Part shown: one piece after another, positions 63,014 through 64,000 of the stretch
Numbering within the stretch: position 1 is the stretch's first letter
How the letters are laid out: each line of letters starts with the position of its first letter
Assembly (NCBI RefSeq): GCF_024168045.1
Contig: NZ_CP100126.1
Span: forward strand, 2,637,001-2,701,000
Direction of reading: 5' to 3'
DNA from: Dorea longicatena
Lineage (GTDB): Bacteria > Bacillota > Clostridia > Lachnospirales > Lachnospiraceae
DNA: 64,000 nt
Notes under the pieces: model-generated
Told to the model about the DNA's origin: nothing
Database searches by the model: none
What the model saw: only the letters and a program-made list of their open reading frames with translations
Translations under genes and position numbers: made by a program

Positions 63014-64000
63014 CTATAAATATTTTTTCAGATCTTCTACTTTGTCCAGTTTCTCCCATGGAAGATCAATATCTGTACGTCCGAAATGTCCGTAAGCCGC
63101 TGTCTGTTTGTAGATTGGTCTTCTAAGATCAAGCATCTGAATGATTCCTGCCGGGCGGAGATCAAAATTCTCACGAACGATCTCTACCAGTTTATCATCT
63201 TCTACTGCACCTGTTCCGAATGTATCTACCATGATAGATGTCGGATGTGCTACACCGATTGCATAAGACAACTGAATCTCACATTTCTTAGCAAGTCCTG
63301 CAGCAACAATATTCTTGGCAACGTAACGTGCTGCATAAGCGGCAGAACGGTCAACCTTTGTACAGTCTTTTCCAGAGAAAGCCCCGCCGCCGTGACGTGC
63401 CATTCCACCGTAAGTATCTACGATGATCTTACGTCCTGTAAGTCCACTGTCTCCGTGTGGTCCGCCGATTACAAAACGTCCTGTCGGGTTGATGAAGAAC
63501 TTTGTCTTCTCATCTACCATGCCCTCCGGAATGATTGCATCGAATACATATTTCTTAATATCTTTATGGATCTGATCCTGTGTCACTTCCGGATCATGCT
63601 GTGTCGAAAGTACGACTGCATCCAGACGTGCCGGAACACCATTCTCATCATATTCAACCGTAACCTGTGTCTTTCCATCCGGTCTTAAGTACGGAAGTGT
63701 TCCGTTCTTTCTTACTTCTGTAAGCTTTCTTGAGAGCTTGTGTGCAAGTGCGATCGGGTATGGCATATATTCCGGTGTCTCATCAGAAGCATAACCAAAC
63801 ATCATTCCCTGATCTCCGGCTCCGATCGCATCGATCTCTTCTTCGGACATTGTATGTTCTTTTGCTTCCAGCGCTTTATCAACACCCATAGCAATATCAG
63901 ACGACTGCTCATCGATTGCTGTGATCACACCGCAAGTCTCTGCATCGAATCCGAATTTTCCTCTTGTATATCCGATTTCTTTGATCGTGTCACGTACGAT
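63014..64000 (-). CDS. metK: S-adenosylmethionine synthetase, chromosomal copy (5' end outside window)
   Basis: The frame is open to the last base of the window (329 residues seen). Motifs [40 protein letters not shown] and [20 protein letters not shown] are those of MetK. It makes SAM, the cell's methyl donor. It differs from the element-borne copy at 16003 in many positions (for example [15 protein letters not shown] against TPQLMPMPTVLAHRI), so the two are not recent duplicates. Intact as far as visible. Confidence 0.95.
   Translation of the reverse strand: MVRDTIKEIGYTRGKFGFDAETCGVITAIDEQSSDIAMGVDKALEAKEHTMSEEEIDAIGAGDQGMMFGYASDETPEYMPYPIALAHKLSRKLTEVRKNGTLPYLRPDGKTQVTVEYDENGVPARLDAVVLSTQHDPEVTQDQIHKDIKKYVFDAIIPEGMVDEKTKFFINPTGRFVIGGPHGDSGLTGRKIIVDTYGGMARHGGGAFSGKDCTKVDRSAAYAARYVAKNIVAAGLAKKCEIQLSYAIGVAHPTSIMVDTFGTGAVEDDKLVEIVRENFDLRPAGIIQMLDLRRPIYKQTAAYGHFGRTDIDLPWEKLDKVEDLKKYL

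Noticed and set aside
1..64000. tRNA or rRNA genes as integration targets
   Set aside because: I found no cloverleaf-like sequence or CCA-ended arms anywhere, and the attachment site of the small element is lysS instead.

Overview
The window looks like the chromosome of a gut-type Clostridia, most probably Lachnospiraceae. It is moderately AT-rich with strong GGAGG ribosome binding sites. Its housekeeping block (metK, a two-component system, an rRNA/tRNA methyltransferase, NfeD/SPFH, argF, birA, a DUF6145-type gene, coaX, dusB, greA, lysS) is an arrangement I associate with that family. The genus is an inference. Almost every gene is on the minus strand.

Region 1 (about 0.3-27.7 kb) is a large conjugative element of the Tn1549/CTn type. 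Read in transcription order (right to left) it carries a plasmid-type actin partition pair (ParM-like, ParR-like), a ribbon-helix-helix-like protein with an acidic tail, a C5-cytosine methyltransferase, an amidoligase with a gamma-glutamylcyclotransferase partner, a giant Cna-B/SpaA-type surface protein, its own S-adenosylmethionine synthetase, a DUF3991/toprim protein, a DUF6329-like protein, a second DNA methyltransferase, a candidate oriT, MobC, relaxase, PcfB, VirD4, Maff2, VirB6-like, PrgI, VirB4 and a lysozyme/CHAP cell-wall hydrolase. No integrase is visible, so the element ends outside the window or is a remnant. Many of its genes are broken by single-base deletions in short homopolymers. 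That means either a decayed copy or a local consensus-sequence problem.

Region 2 (about 27.7-40 kb) is accessory DNA: relics of a Sir2-like gene and of a second VirD4, an Rrf2 regulator, a MarR-controlled pair of radical SAM genes with a perfect inverted-repeat operator, a divergent HxlR/cupin pair, an oxidative-stress block (flavin reductase-rubredoxin-rubrerythrin fusion, desulfoferrodoxin relic, YaaA, Bcp peroxiredoxin), and a two-component system with a three-gene lantibiotic/antimicrobial-peptide ABC exporter.

Region 3 (about 40.25-51.45 kb) is an 11.2-kb integrative mobilizable element sitting in the 3' part of lysS. It has a tyrosine integrase, three excisionase-like DUF6462 genes, a toxin-antitoxin pair, a primase-helicase fusion, a MobQ relaxase with a good oriT candidate, an SSB, TnpV and a methyltransferase relic. 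A 0.46-kb second copy of the lysS 3' end lies at its left end. Different tandem repeats follow each lysS copy, which suggests that more than one element has used this site.

Region 4 (51.2-64 kb) is intact core chromosome ending inside metK.
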